From NCBI GenBank assembly GCA_003243445.1, contig QFQQ01000063.1, positions 1 through 38,688 of the forward strand: DNA of 38,688 nt, in the 5' to 3' direction. The translations under genes were made by a program, and so were the position numbers. The notes beneath the pieces are model-generated. The model ran no database searches, had not been told where the DNA came from, and saw only the letters and a list, made by a program, of their open reading frames with translations. The DNA comes from Citrobacter freundii (GTDB lineage Bacteria > Bacteroidota > Bacteroidia > Chitinophagales > Chitinophagaceae). Below, in pieces: positions 8,373 to 16,447 of the stretch; within the stretch, counting starts at the first letter, position 1; each line of letters begins with the position of its first letter.

Positions 8373-8402
8373 TATGACGGCTACGTTTCCGCAGCCGTCA
8401 TA
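8373..8402. terminator. Bidirectional intrinsic terminator between araC and GH29
   Basis: A perfect 10-bp inverted repeat, TATGACGGCT (8373-8382) and AGCCGTCATA (8393-8402), with a 10-base loop, lies between two converging genes. On the minus strand it is followed by TTTTATTTTGG, a good T-tract for ending the GH29 transcript. On the plus strand the trailing sequence is less T-rich (CCGGTTAATAATTTC). Confidence 0.8.
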
Positions 8403-8427
8403 CCGGTTAATAATTTCTCTCGTCTTA

Positions 8428-10065
8428 CTACTGCTGATAAACCTTGAATACAACAGCAATCTCATTCGGAATTACAGAAGGCTTGCTTATTTGCAGACCT
8501 TCAGCCGACTGCTTCCAGCTAAGCTTAGCTTTGCTTCCCAATAATTCAACCTTTTTGATCCTGACACCCGGGCTCAGGGTTGTTCCAAGACTTTTCACAA
8601 GAATATCTTCTTCCGGCTTACCCATAACTGTCACGTAAAGGATCTTTCCCTTTTGATTGAACCGGATGTCTTTCGCTGTCTGCTTTACTTTCCCTTCATT
8701 GAATCCCTGGGCTGTTATCGGATTGGAAGTTTCCGCCGAAGGGCCTTCGCCAAAAATCTTCCACGGTCTTGTATCGAAAATACTTTCTTTGTTGATCTCC
8801 ATCCAGGCCGCAATATCTTCCAGAATAGCAATTTCTTTTTCGTCTATCGTTCCATCACCCCGCACAGGAACATTAAGTAACAGGTTGCCATTTTTACTGA
8901 CCACATCCACCAACAGATGGATCACGGTTTTGCCGGTCTTGTACCTGTTGTTTTCATAAGCCGCGTAGTTATAGTGCCAGTCACCCAGGCAGGTACAGGT
9001 TTGCCATGGCAGATCCTGGATCTTGTCCGGTGAACCTCTTTCCACATCCCAGACGAGACATTCTTTTTGTTCCGGCGTCAGCACTTTTCCAAACAACACG
9101 GCATTCAGCTTTCCCTTATTCCATGCCATATTGCTGTTATAGAAATGTGCGGCAATCTTCAACCCTGCATCGCTGACAGGATAAAGCGGCAGGGCGGTGT
9201 CATCAAAATACAGTAACTCGGGCTTGAACCGGTTGATCATATCAACGGTACGGTTATAGAATTTTTCGCAATAGGCAACAGATGGCACAGATACACCATT
9301 GCCCCAATACCACTGGCTATGGATCTTGTTGATGTTATCGCTGCCCTCACTCAACGGGTGATTTTGCGCATACAGTTCCTGGGGATCCAGTCCCTCCCAC
9401 CAGGTGCCCTTGCCGTCTGCTTTTGTCAGTTTGCCATCGTATGGTACGTCTTTGAATAGACCTGTTTTATCCGAGCGCTGTGCGGTTTCAAACCATGACC
9501 ATGCGTGCGCCGCATGCACGCTCAACCCCAGCGGTAGTTTATAGTTTTTGGCAGCTTTCGCCCACCCTTCGAGAATGTCTTTCTTTGGTCCAACATTCAC
9601 CGAATTCCATTCCTGGTATTTACTGTCCCACATATCAAAATTGTCATGGTGATTCGCCATGGCAAAAAAGTATTGGGCTCCGGCTCTTTTATACAAGGCA
9701 ACCAGCTTATCGGGATCCCAGTGCTCGGCCTTCCAGCTATGTATTACTTCTTTGAACCCGGCTTTTGATGGATGTCCGTAATTCTGTACATGCCATTTAT
9801 ACTGAGCGCTGCCTTCATTGTACATACCGCGGGCATACCAGTCACCCTGCCCGGGTTGACACTGCGGCCCCCAATGAGCCCAGATCCCGAATTTTGCATT
9901 ACGAAACCATTCGGGAGCCCTATACTGTTTCAGCGACTGCCAGTTCGCCTGAAATTTTCCTTTCGCCACAGGTTCGGCATTGGGCCCAACAGGCGATGCA
10001 AATTTTTCCTGAGCAGCAAGCGAACATTGTAAAAATGTTGCCGCGATCAGCAGCTTATGTTTCAT
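8428..10065 (-). CDS. GH29 alpha-L-fucosidase, secreted
   Basis: A 545-residue retaining exo-alpha-L-fucosidase, probably periplasmic (signal MKHKLLIAATFLQCSLAAQ). Family features are FGIWAHWGPQ (69-78) near the start of the barrel, the MANHHDNFDMWDS segment with the His pair at 139-140, and ELLYFDDTALP, where Asp288 is the expected nucleophile of the usual x-x-W/Y-F-D pattern. The late barrel carries LLLNVPVRGDGTI. The C-terminal ~75 residues form a beta-sandwich domain, as usual in GH29. The acid/base residue is not conserved in this family and I cannot place it. The gene is monocistronic: a 251-bp gap separates it from GH95 upstream, with its own operator (10271-10311) and -7-like box (10246-10253), and it ends at a strong terminator. 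It thus seems controlled with the fucP-like and susC1 genes rather than with the big operon. Confidence 0.94.
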   Translation of the reverse strand: MKHKLLIAATFLQCSLAAQEKFASPVGPNAEPVAKGKFQANWQSLKQYRAPEWFRNAKFGIWAHWGPQCQPGQGDWYARGMYNEGSAQYKWHVQNYGHPSKAGFKEVIHSWKAEHWDPDKLVALYKRAGAQYFFAMANHHDNFDMWDSKYQEWNSVNVGPKKDILEGWAKAAKNYKLPLGLSVHAAHAWSWFETAQRSDKTGLFKDVPYDGKLTKADGKGTWWEGLDPQELYAQNHPLSEGSDNINKIHSQWYWGNGVSVPSVAYCEKFYNRTVDMINRFKPELLYFDDTALPLYPVSDAGLKIAAHFYNSNMAWNKGKLNAVLFGKVLTPEQKECLVWDVERGSPDKIQDLPWQTCTCLGDWHYNYAAYENNRYKTGKTVIHLLVDVVSKNGNLLLNVPVRGDGTIDEKEIAILEDIAAWMEINKESIFDTRPWKIFGEGPSAETSNPITAQGFNEGKVKQTAKDIRFNQKGKILYVTVMGKPEEDILVKSLGTTLSPGVRIKKVELLGSKAKLSWKQSAEGLQISKPSVIPNEIAVVFKVYQQ

Positions 10066-10245
10066 GACGGTATGTTTAAGTAAGTTTCAATAAGAATGTT
10101 TGGTAATTCCGGCCGGTTGCAAGTGTAAATGCAATCATAAACTATACGCGTAGTTAAAATCTTCAGGCAGATCCGAAGAATAGCGAAGGTACTTGTAGCA
10201 AAAACATATGGCAACGTTGATCGGGTTATCGCGAACCAGGTAATG

Positions 10246-10253
10246 TAAAAATA
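10246..10253 (-). promoter_or_regulatory. -7-like box of the GH29 gene
   Basis: On the minus strand this is TATTTTTA, one base from TAnnTTTG. It lies 33 bp from the first CGAC core of operator copy C, the same spacing as at the fucP-like promoter. Predicted leader to the GH29 ATG is about 175 bases. No -33 TTTG element is seen. Confidence 0.5.
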
Positions 10254-10270
10254 AAATCATCCTCCGACCA

Positions 10271-10311
10271 TTGTTTACACAGAGTCGACTTTGTGTTACA
10301 TAAATCCGACC
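10271..10311 (-). promoter_or_regulatory. AraC-type operator, copy C (upstream of GH29)
   Basis: Aligned plus-strand halves are TGTTTACACAGAGTCGACTT (10272-10291) and TGTGTTACATAAATCCGACC (10292-10311), with CGAC cores at 10286 and 10307, again 21 bp apart. A third core, TCCGACC, sits at 10265, exactly another 21 bp away, but without the flanking TTTACA. The site abuts the end of the GH95 gene, separating GH29 from the operon. Confidence 0.77.
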
Positions 10312-10316
10312 TTCTT

Positions 10317-12809
10317 TTATTTTGATGATTTTATTGGTTTAACAATAACCTGCTGGCCTTTCTTCATTTTTACTACAAGGATGAATTCATCACCTTCTTT
10401 TTTTGCGTTAACTGTATTTACGATAAATGGTTTACTATTACGGATCCGGCAAACACCATCAACAGATGCTTTAATAAGAGCGCTACCAAGTCTCCCTTCT
10501 GCCCATTGTATATTCACCTCAAACCCGCCCCGTGCTTTCAATCCTTTCACACTCCCCTCTTTCCATGCTGAAGGCAGTGCAGGCAACAGGTGTATTTCAC
10601 CCAGATGACTTTGTAACAACATTTCAGTCATACCTGCGGTGCCGGCAAAATTGCCATCTATCTGGAATGGTGGATGCGCATCAAAGAGGTTGGGGTAAGT
10701 ACCACCACCACCTTTCCCGTCAGCACCGGAATAGTTGAGTAGTTGACGGATCAGCTTATATGCATGATCGCCGTCCAGTAAACGTGCCCACCAGTTGATC
10801 TTCCAACCGCGGCTCCAACCGGTACCGGCATCACCTCTTATCTCCAGTGTCTTCCTGGCTGCTGCAAAGAACTCCGGTGTATTGTTCTTCGAGATCTGAC
10901 GGCCGGGATGCAAGCCAAACAAATGAGAGACGTGACGATGCTGCGGATCTGTTTCAGTAAACGGCTTATACCATTCCAGCAATTCACCAACATTTCCCTT
11001 TCTCAAGGGATAAAGTTTCTTTTTGACTTCGCTTAATCTATTGCGGAACAACTCATCTGTATTCAATGCTTCAGAAGCTTCAATTACATTCGTAAACAGA
11101 TCCCATATGATGGACATATCCATTGTGGTTGCCACAGATACGGCCTGCGAGCGTCCTTTAGCATCCTTAAACTTGTTCTCAGGAGAGGTAGAAGGCGCAG
11201 TCACCCAGTAACCGCTGCTGTCTTTCACCAGCCAGTCAAGACTAAAGATGGCCGCATCTTTCATGATCGGGTAAGCGTCTTTCAGAAATTTCTTATCCTG
11301 TGTAAATGCATAATGCTCCCACAAATGCTGGCAAAGCCAGTTAGCGCCCATATACCAGTTAGCCCACACCGGGTCACCAGCGCCAAAATCTCCCACGGGA
11401 TTTGCACATCCCCATATATCCGAATTATGATGCGCCACCCAGCCATTACAGTGATAAAACTCACGCGCTACACGGGAACCGGTTACAGAAAGGCTCTTCA
11501 GCCACTGTAGCAGCGGTATATGCATTTCAGAAAGATTGGTGCTTTCCGCTGGCCAGTAGTTCATCTGTGTATTGATATTGATGGTATAATTGGAACTCCA
11601 TGGTGCCCGTAACTCTTTATTCCAGATACCCTGGAGATTGGCCGGTGGCCCACCGGGTCTTGATGATGAGATAAGCAGATAGCGGCCATAATTGAAATAC
11701 AACATCTCCATGAAGGGATCGTATGAACCATTGCTGTAAGCCTTCAACCTTTCATCGGTTGGCAAAATGCTATTGGGGGTTTTGCCGGTAGTATCTTTAA
11801 TATTGAACGAAACCCGGTTGAAGTAATGCTGATAATCCTTTACATGCGCAGCTTTCAGTTCAGCGTAGGACTGCTTCGCGGCATCATTCATGATCGAAGA
11901 AGCAATCAGGTTTTCGTCCTTTCCATCTTTATCCGGGCATTTATCAAAACCATTAAAGCTGGTTGCAGCTGTAATGAGGACGACGACTTCGCTTGCATTG
12001 CTGACGTGAATGCCTGAAGTGTCTGCTGTTACTTTTCCATCTTTCGACAGTGCCCTGATATTGTACCTGAAGCGCATGCCGTTGCAGCCACTTGTATCTT
12101 CATAAATGATATGTTCCCTGTCTTTTGGGTTATAATAGCTTGGATCTACATGTGCCGGGGCTTTACCTTTTACAACAATTTCATTATTGCCGTTTGCCGC
12201 CAATCGATAACGTAACAGGCTTTTAGTGGTGATATCAAATGTGAGCGCAGCTTTCCGGGAAGCGGTGATACGCATTACACATGCATTGGCAACTGATGAT
12301 GTAAATAGCTCGCGTTTGTAGTTCACCCCTTCAACAGTAAAACTGGTAGCAGTAACGGCATTTTGCAGATCGAGATCCCGGTAGTATGAAGATGGTTGAC
12401 TGGTGCCGAAGTCCTGTTTGATCATAACATCACCTAAGGGCATGTACGATTCAGTAAATGCTCCCTGCATTTTTTTTGCAAGCGCATTGGCTTTAGTATA
12501 ATCCTCTTCTTTGAGCAAAGCTTCCCTGATCTGCGGGAGATACGTATATGCTTCAGGATTGATCGTCTGCTTTACCGGCCCTCCGCTATACAATGTGCTT
12601 TCGTTCAATTGTATCAGTTCTTCATCTATACCACCAAAAACCATAGCGCCGATTCGCCCGTTGCCCAATGGTAATGCTTCAACCCATTGCGTGGCAGGTT
12701 TATTGAACCATAGCTTAACTGGCGACTGTGCAAAATCATTCAGATACGATAGCAAAAAAAGAATGATCAGTAAAGAAAACCGGACACGGCGGCAAAACTT
12801 CATCTTCAT
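10317..12809 (-). CDS. GH95 alpha-L-fucosidase / alpha-L-galactosidase
   Basis: An 830-residue inverting glycosidase that releases terminal alpha-L-fucose (usually 1,2-linked) or L-galactose; secreted (signal to about residue 27). Layout: N-terminal beta-sandwich with KLWFNKPATQWVEALPLGNG and GPVKQTINPEAY, (alpha/alpha)6 barrel, and C-terminal beta domain. Known AfcA catalytic positions are present: the two water-activating Asn at 411 and 413 in TININTQMNYWPAE, the acid Glu544 in STSPEN, and Asp718 in FQIDGNFAG. Thr409 occupies the place of AfcA His419; from memory, a Bacteroides ovatus L-galactosidase also has Thr there. It is the last gene of the 28-kb operon, 42 bp after GH97. It has no AraC operator before it, so the two fucosidases appear to be under different promoters. 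Confidence 0.94.
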   Translation of the reverse strand: MKMKFCRRVRFSLLIILFLLSYLNDFAQSPVKLWFNKPATQWVEALPLGNGRIGAMVFGGIDEELIQLNESTLYSGGPVKQTINPEAYTYLPQIREALLKEEDYTKANALAKKMQGAFTESYMPLGDVMIKQDFGTSQPSSYYRDLDLQNAVTATSFTVEGVNYKRELFTSSVANACVMRITASRKAALTFDITTKSLLRYRLAANGNNEIVVKGKAPAHVDPSYYNPKDREHIIYEDTSGCNGMRFRYNIRALSKDGKVTADTSGIHVSNASEVVVLITAATSFNGFDKCPDKDGKDENLIASSIMNDAAKQSYAELKAAHVKDYQHYFNRVSFNIKDTTGKTPNSILPTDERLKAYSNGSYDPFMEMLYFNYGRYLLISSSRPGGPPANLQGIWNKELRAPWSSNYTININTQMNYWPAESTNLSEMHIPLLQWLKSLSVTGSRVAREFYHCNGWVAHHNSDIWGCANPVGDFGAGDPVWANWYMGANWLCQHLWEHYAFTQDKKFLKDAYPIMKDAAIFSLDWLVKDSSGYWVTAPSTSPENKFKDAKGRSQAVSVATTMDMSIIWDLFTNVIEASEALNTDELFRNRLSEVKKKLYPLRKGNVGELLEWYKPFTETDPQHRHVSHLFGLHPGRQISKNNTPEFFAAARKTLEIRGDAGTGWSRGWKINWWARLLDGDHAYKLIRQLLNYSGADGKGGGGTYPNLFDAHPPFQIDGNFAGTAGMTEMLLQSHLGEIHLLPALPSAWKEGSVKGLKARGGFEVNIQWAEGRLGSALIKASVDGVCRIRNSKPFIVNTVNAKKEGDEFILVVKMKKGQQVIVKPIKSSK

Positions 12810-12851
12810 ATCAATTTATTTGTAGTTTTTTTAAGGAACTGGCTAACGATG

Positions 12852-14783
12852 CTATGACATCGGCTTTAGTGATGCTGCAAATCCGCCGCGACGAAGCAGT
12901 TTCACTTCTACGGTGCTGTCAGCATCTACAACTAAATACTGTGTTTTAAAATCTTTATCGTGCTGACCATCGCTGATGAGTGTAAGTCTATATTTCACGC
13001 CCTTTTTCAGGAAAGTAAACTTTATCTTCTTTGTTTTTTCTTTTTGCTCACCATTGACCCCTCCTATGTACCATTCTTCTTTTTTACAACGGGCGATGAT
13101 CACATCTTTGCCGGGATAGCCATCCAGCAGTTTGGTATCATCCCAGGCATTGGGCACGTTCTTCAGGAAAGTCCGGGCGGCATCAGGTAGCGTATTGTAT
13201 CCATCCGGTCTGTCAGCCATGTGCTGTATACCCGATTCGAAGAGTACACTTAATGCAAGTTCATGTCCATAGGAAGTAATATGCGGATATTGCGAGTTGG
13301 TAAATGTAACAGGAGTGTAGTCCATCGATCCCACTACATTCCGTGTAAATGGCAGCGTGGCGTTGTGCTCCGGCGCAGGCAATGTAAAGTCGGGTGTATT
13401 GTTATACCATTCAGCGCCCCGCACGGCTTCGTAGGTCATCAGGTTGGGATAAGTTCTTTCCCATCCCCTCGGCACTATGCAGCCATGGAAATATACCATC
13501 ATCTGAAATGCAGCTGCATCTTCTAAAATCCCCCAATAATAGTTGATCATGTCCTGCTTCTCGCTATCAAAGAAATCCACTTTCACCCCGGCAAAGCCCA
13601 TGCTTTTTAATTTGGTAAATTCTTCCACTCGGTTTTGATGCGTCAGCATCCGGTCGCGCGGTGTGGCTCTGACGCCCGTATGCGGCCCGCCTGAATTATA
13701 CCAGATCAGTGGTTTTACCCCTTTGGAATGTATATACTTCACCGCATCTTCCAGGTTTCCGCCATTGCCCATGGCATCCCATTCCCAATCCAGCAACGTA
13801 TAAGGCCAGCCCATGTCCGCAGCGAGATCTGCAAACTCACAAACAGTCTTATAATTTTTCGTACCGTGATTTTCAGACCAGTAGTTCCAGGACGCAATTC
13901 CAGGTTTGATCCAGTCTGTATTTTTTATCACTGAAGGCGGAGCGACATCATTGACCAACGTAGATTCAACAACATCGGCCAGTGTTCCCATGGTGATCAC
14001 GCGCCAGGGTGATTTCCAGGGCAGCTCGACGGCAGGCGTTACTGCTCCTAAACCATTCCCGTCCCTGGCATCGGGAAAAGTAAGTTTGTATCTAGATGAA
14101 TCGGATCTGTTACTCAATTTAGTGCCGCAATAATTTTTATTTACGTCAGATTCATGCAATAAAAACCAGCAGCCACTATTGCCTGCATTGAAAAGCGCAG
14201 GATATCCCCATTCACCCGACGGAATTTTGCTGCTGATGATTGCTGTATAAAGACCTTCGTTGGAAGTGTTCCACTTCTCCATCCACCTTGTAGTGGTTAA
14301 TGGAATTGTATAAGACGTTAATTCATCTTTGACAACAAAACTACCCTGCTTGCCGGGAAACTCATACCTGAAAGTGATACCATCATTATAGGCCCTGACG
14401 ATCAAATTAAATGCATCTTTTGATGGATTCTCAAAAGAGATGATAACTTCATTTGCAGTATTCCGGCAAACAGATCTCTTACCATGCAAGGCCTGGTATT
14501 CCTCATTAATCAGATTCGGCTTACTTGCCTTCAGGAATTTTAATTCTTTTGAAAATTCCTGATCGCTGCGTGACAATCCTATATCAATGCGCGCAATGGC
14601 CTCTGTTATCCTGCCACTGTCATTGTACGAAACCTGCATATACCATTCACCCGAAGCACTGTTCTGCTGGTTAAAAAGTTTTACAATGTTTTTTTCATTC
14701 GGAGACCTGACCACTACCTTTTGGCCTGATGATCTGCCGAAAATCAAGAGCAGCAATGAAAAAAGGAACAACTTTACTTTCAT
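12852..14783 (-). CDS. GH97 glycosidase, retaining type (probable alpha-galactosidase)
   Basis: A 643-residue secreted enzyme (signal MKVKLFLFSLLLLIFGRSSG). GH97 has an N-terminal beta-super-sandwich, a central TIM barrel and a C-terminal beta domain. Family marks seen are TLLDWEWDAMGNG (329-341), GVKVDFFDSEKQ (399-410), YFHGCIVPRGWERTYPNLMT (431-450) and EAVRGAEWY. Asp403 matches the nucleophile Asp415 of the retaining Bacteroides thetaiotaomicron alpha-galactosidase. Glu458 lies exactly 55 residues on, as in that enzyme (415 to 470), and is the acid/base. Asn363 stands where inverting SusB has its base, so a SusB-like inverting route is unlikely. Substrate is therefore terminal alpha-galactose or, as known for related members, beta-L-arabinopyranose. 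The gene is in the operon between GH43 (34 bp) and GH95 (42 bp). Confidence 0.92.
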   Translation of the reverse strand: MKVKLFLFSLLLLIFGRSSGQKVVVRSPNEKNIVKLFNQQNSASGEWYMQVSYNDSGRITEAIARIDIGLSRSDQEFSKELKFLKASKPNLINEEYQALHGKRSVCRNTANEVIISFENPSKDAFNLIVRAYNDGITFRYEFPGKQGSFVVKDELTSYTIPLTTTRWMEKWNTSNEGLYTAIISSKIPSGEWGYPALFNAGNSGCWFLLHESDVNKNYCGTKLSNRSDSSRYKLTFPDARDGNGLGAVTPAVELPWKSPWRVITMGTLADVVESTLVNDVAPPSVIKNTDWIKPGIASWNYWSENHGTKNYKTVCEFADLAADMGWPYTLLDWEWDAMGNGGNLEDAVKYIHSKGVKPLIWYNSGGPHTGVRATPRDRMLTHQNRVEEFTKLKSMGFAGVKVDFFDSEKQDMINYYWGILEDAAAFQMMVYFHGCIVPRGWERTYPNLMTYEAVRGAEWYNNTPDFTLPAPEHNATLPFTRNVVGSMDYTPVTFTNSQYPHITSYGHELALSVLFESGIQHMADRPDGYNTLPDAARTFLKNVPNAWDDTKLLDGYPGKDVIIARCKKEEWYIGGVNGEQKEKTKKIKFTFLKKGVKYRLTLISDGQHDKDFKTQYLVVDADSTVEVKLLRRGGFAASLKPMS

Positions 14784-14817
14784 ACTATTTTTTCATTTGA
14801 GATTTATAATTATCACC

Positions 14818-16425
14818 TCACTTTGCATACGCATATTTGAACCAGTCAACATCTATATAACCCTTATCCTCTGTATCATTAAAATTAAACACACCAATGC
14901 GGTCTCCGCGGTAACTACCCCAGGTTAATTGATACGTACTGCCGAAAGGCTGGAATGATCTGCCGTCAGTGCTGAATGCATAACTGCTGACCCCGTTCAC
15001 GTCCCATACTGAACGAAGCCAGATCGTTGCGCCTTTTATCACTGTGCCCAGCGTATCCTTTCCATTGTTGTTATACATTAAAGTCCGTCTGCTGTTTTCC
15101 TGCTTAATTCCGAATAAGCTAAAGCTGGTAGTTGAGAAATGTGTAAGTCCCGCATACTGACCATCAGCCATTTTGCTGATATCAATTTTGACTGTAACGG
15201 CGTTTGAAGAAGTGTGCATACTTCTTTGCGTGATCGTATTTCCAGCCCTCAGGATAACACTTTTCTTATCCTCTTTACGAAGCGGAGTAAAAGCGTAAAG
15301 CCGGAGAAAACCGGTTCTTTCGCGCAAAGACCATTTGCCTGCACGGGGTTGATAATTCCACTCCCACCGGTCATTTAATTTTTTTGTACTGAACTCATCG
15401 GTATTGTTCGTTGCAGCTTTTCGCTTATGGCCTATTGGTACGGTACCGCCCCAGACCATACGGCCGATGGTATCTGCACCCGGCTGACCAATGATCGGCC
15501 AGCCAGCCATCCACTGAACCGGCAGCAGACTGGCCGGGCGTCCTTCCCAGGCCCCATTGCCATGATGAGTGAAAAAAAACCATTTACCGGAGGGCACTTG
15601 CAGCAATCCGCCCTGGTTGGGCTCTCTGTCCTGCTTTGCGTCAACATGATTCAACTGTTTAATTTCCCATTTGCCATACAAGTTTTTTGAACGTCCCATC
15701 ATGATCACACGCCCTTCCGGTTTCACTTCGCTGAAATAGTGGTAATAGGTTCCGTTTATCTTATAAAGCTTATTCGCTTCACTTCCGTTGGATTGATAGA
15801 TGATGGAATCAGACTCCATGATCAGGCTTTTCCCATCAGGCGTCATCTTAAATAAATGAATATTGTATTTCTTTTGGTTCTTCGGATCAAGGGCAAAATT
15901 GGTAGCAATAAAGTATAGCTGCCCGTCATCGTCGCAAAATGAACAACAATCGTCCCAGCCTTTTACTTTCCATAATTGTTGAACAGGTTCCCAGGGACCA
16001 GCAGGATTTGTTGCAGAGCTAAAAAAGAAACCATCATCCGGTGTTCCAAAATAAACCCAGAATTTATTCTTGTAGTACCGGATGGAACCAGCCCAGATCC
16101 CCCTGCCATAACAATTCATCCGGTCCCAGTTCAATTCCGGGCTGATGCGTGTGAGGTCATCCACCACATGTCCGATGATCTCCCAGTTTACAAGATCCCT
16201 GGAATGCAGCACAGCCATTCCCGGAGAGTATTGCATGGTAGAAGAGATCGCGTAATAGTCATCACCGACACGTATCGCATCAAGATCGCTGTAATCTGCC
16301 GGAAGGACCGGGTTCACATAAGTTCCATTACCCTGGTCGCCCCACTTGCCTGTCATTTGCGCATGTAAACATGCACCTGCCAGTTGCAAACAAAGTATGA
16401 GTGATAAAAATCTGAGATGGATCAT
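14818..16425 (-). CDS. GH43 glycosidase with C-terminal ConA-like domain
   Basis: A 535-residue secreted enzyme (signal to about residue 22) of the inverting five-bladed beta-propeller family GH43, members of which act as alpha-L-arabinofuranosidases, beta-xylosidases or galactanases. The propeller spans about 35-320. The base is probably Asp47 in NPVLPADYSDLDAIRVG, the pKa-tuning Asp is Asp159 before SFCDDDGQLYF, and the acid is Glu216 in NGSEANKLYKING. In the first motif Leu replaces the usual Pro after Asp47. Residues about 350-535 form a beta-sandwich resembling the beta-xylosidase C-terminal concanavalin A-like domain. The architecture resembles GH43 subfamily 12, but I cannot assign subfamily or substrate with certainty. 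It follows the second GH43 by 22 bp in the operon. Confidence 0.9.
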   Translation of the reverse strand: MIHLRFLSLILCLQLAGACLHAQMTGKWGDQGNGTYVNPVLPADYSDLDAIRVGDDYYAISSTMQYSPGMAVLHSRDLVNWEIIGHVVDDLTRISPELNWDRMNCYGRGIWAGSIRYYKNKFWVYFGTPDDGFFFSSATNPAGPWEPVQQLWKVKGWDDCCSFCDDDGQLYFIATNFALDPKNQKKYNIHLFKMTPDGKSLIMESDSIIYQSNGSEANKLYKINGTYYHYFSEVKPEGRVIMMGRSKNLYGKWEIKQLNHVDAKQDREPNQGGLLQVPSGKWFFFTHHGNGAWEGRPASLLPVQWMAGWPIIGQPGADTIGRMVWGGTVPIGHKRKAATNNTDEFSTKKLNDRWEWNYQPRAGKWSLRERTGFLRLYAFTPLRKEDKKSVILRAGNTITQRSMHTSSNAVTVKIDISKMADGQYAGLTHFSTTSFSLFGIKQENSRRTLMYNNNGKDTLGTVIKGATIWLRSVWDVNGVSSYAFSTDGRSFQPFGSTYQLTWGSYRGDRIGVFNFNDTEDKGYIDVDWFKYAYAK

Positions 16426-16447
16426 CTTAAATAATTCCGTTTAGTTT

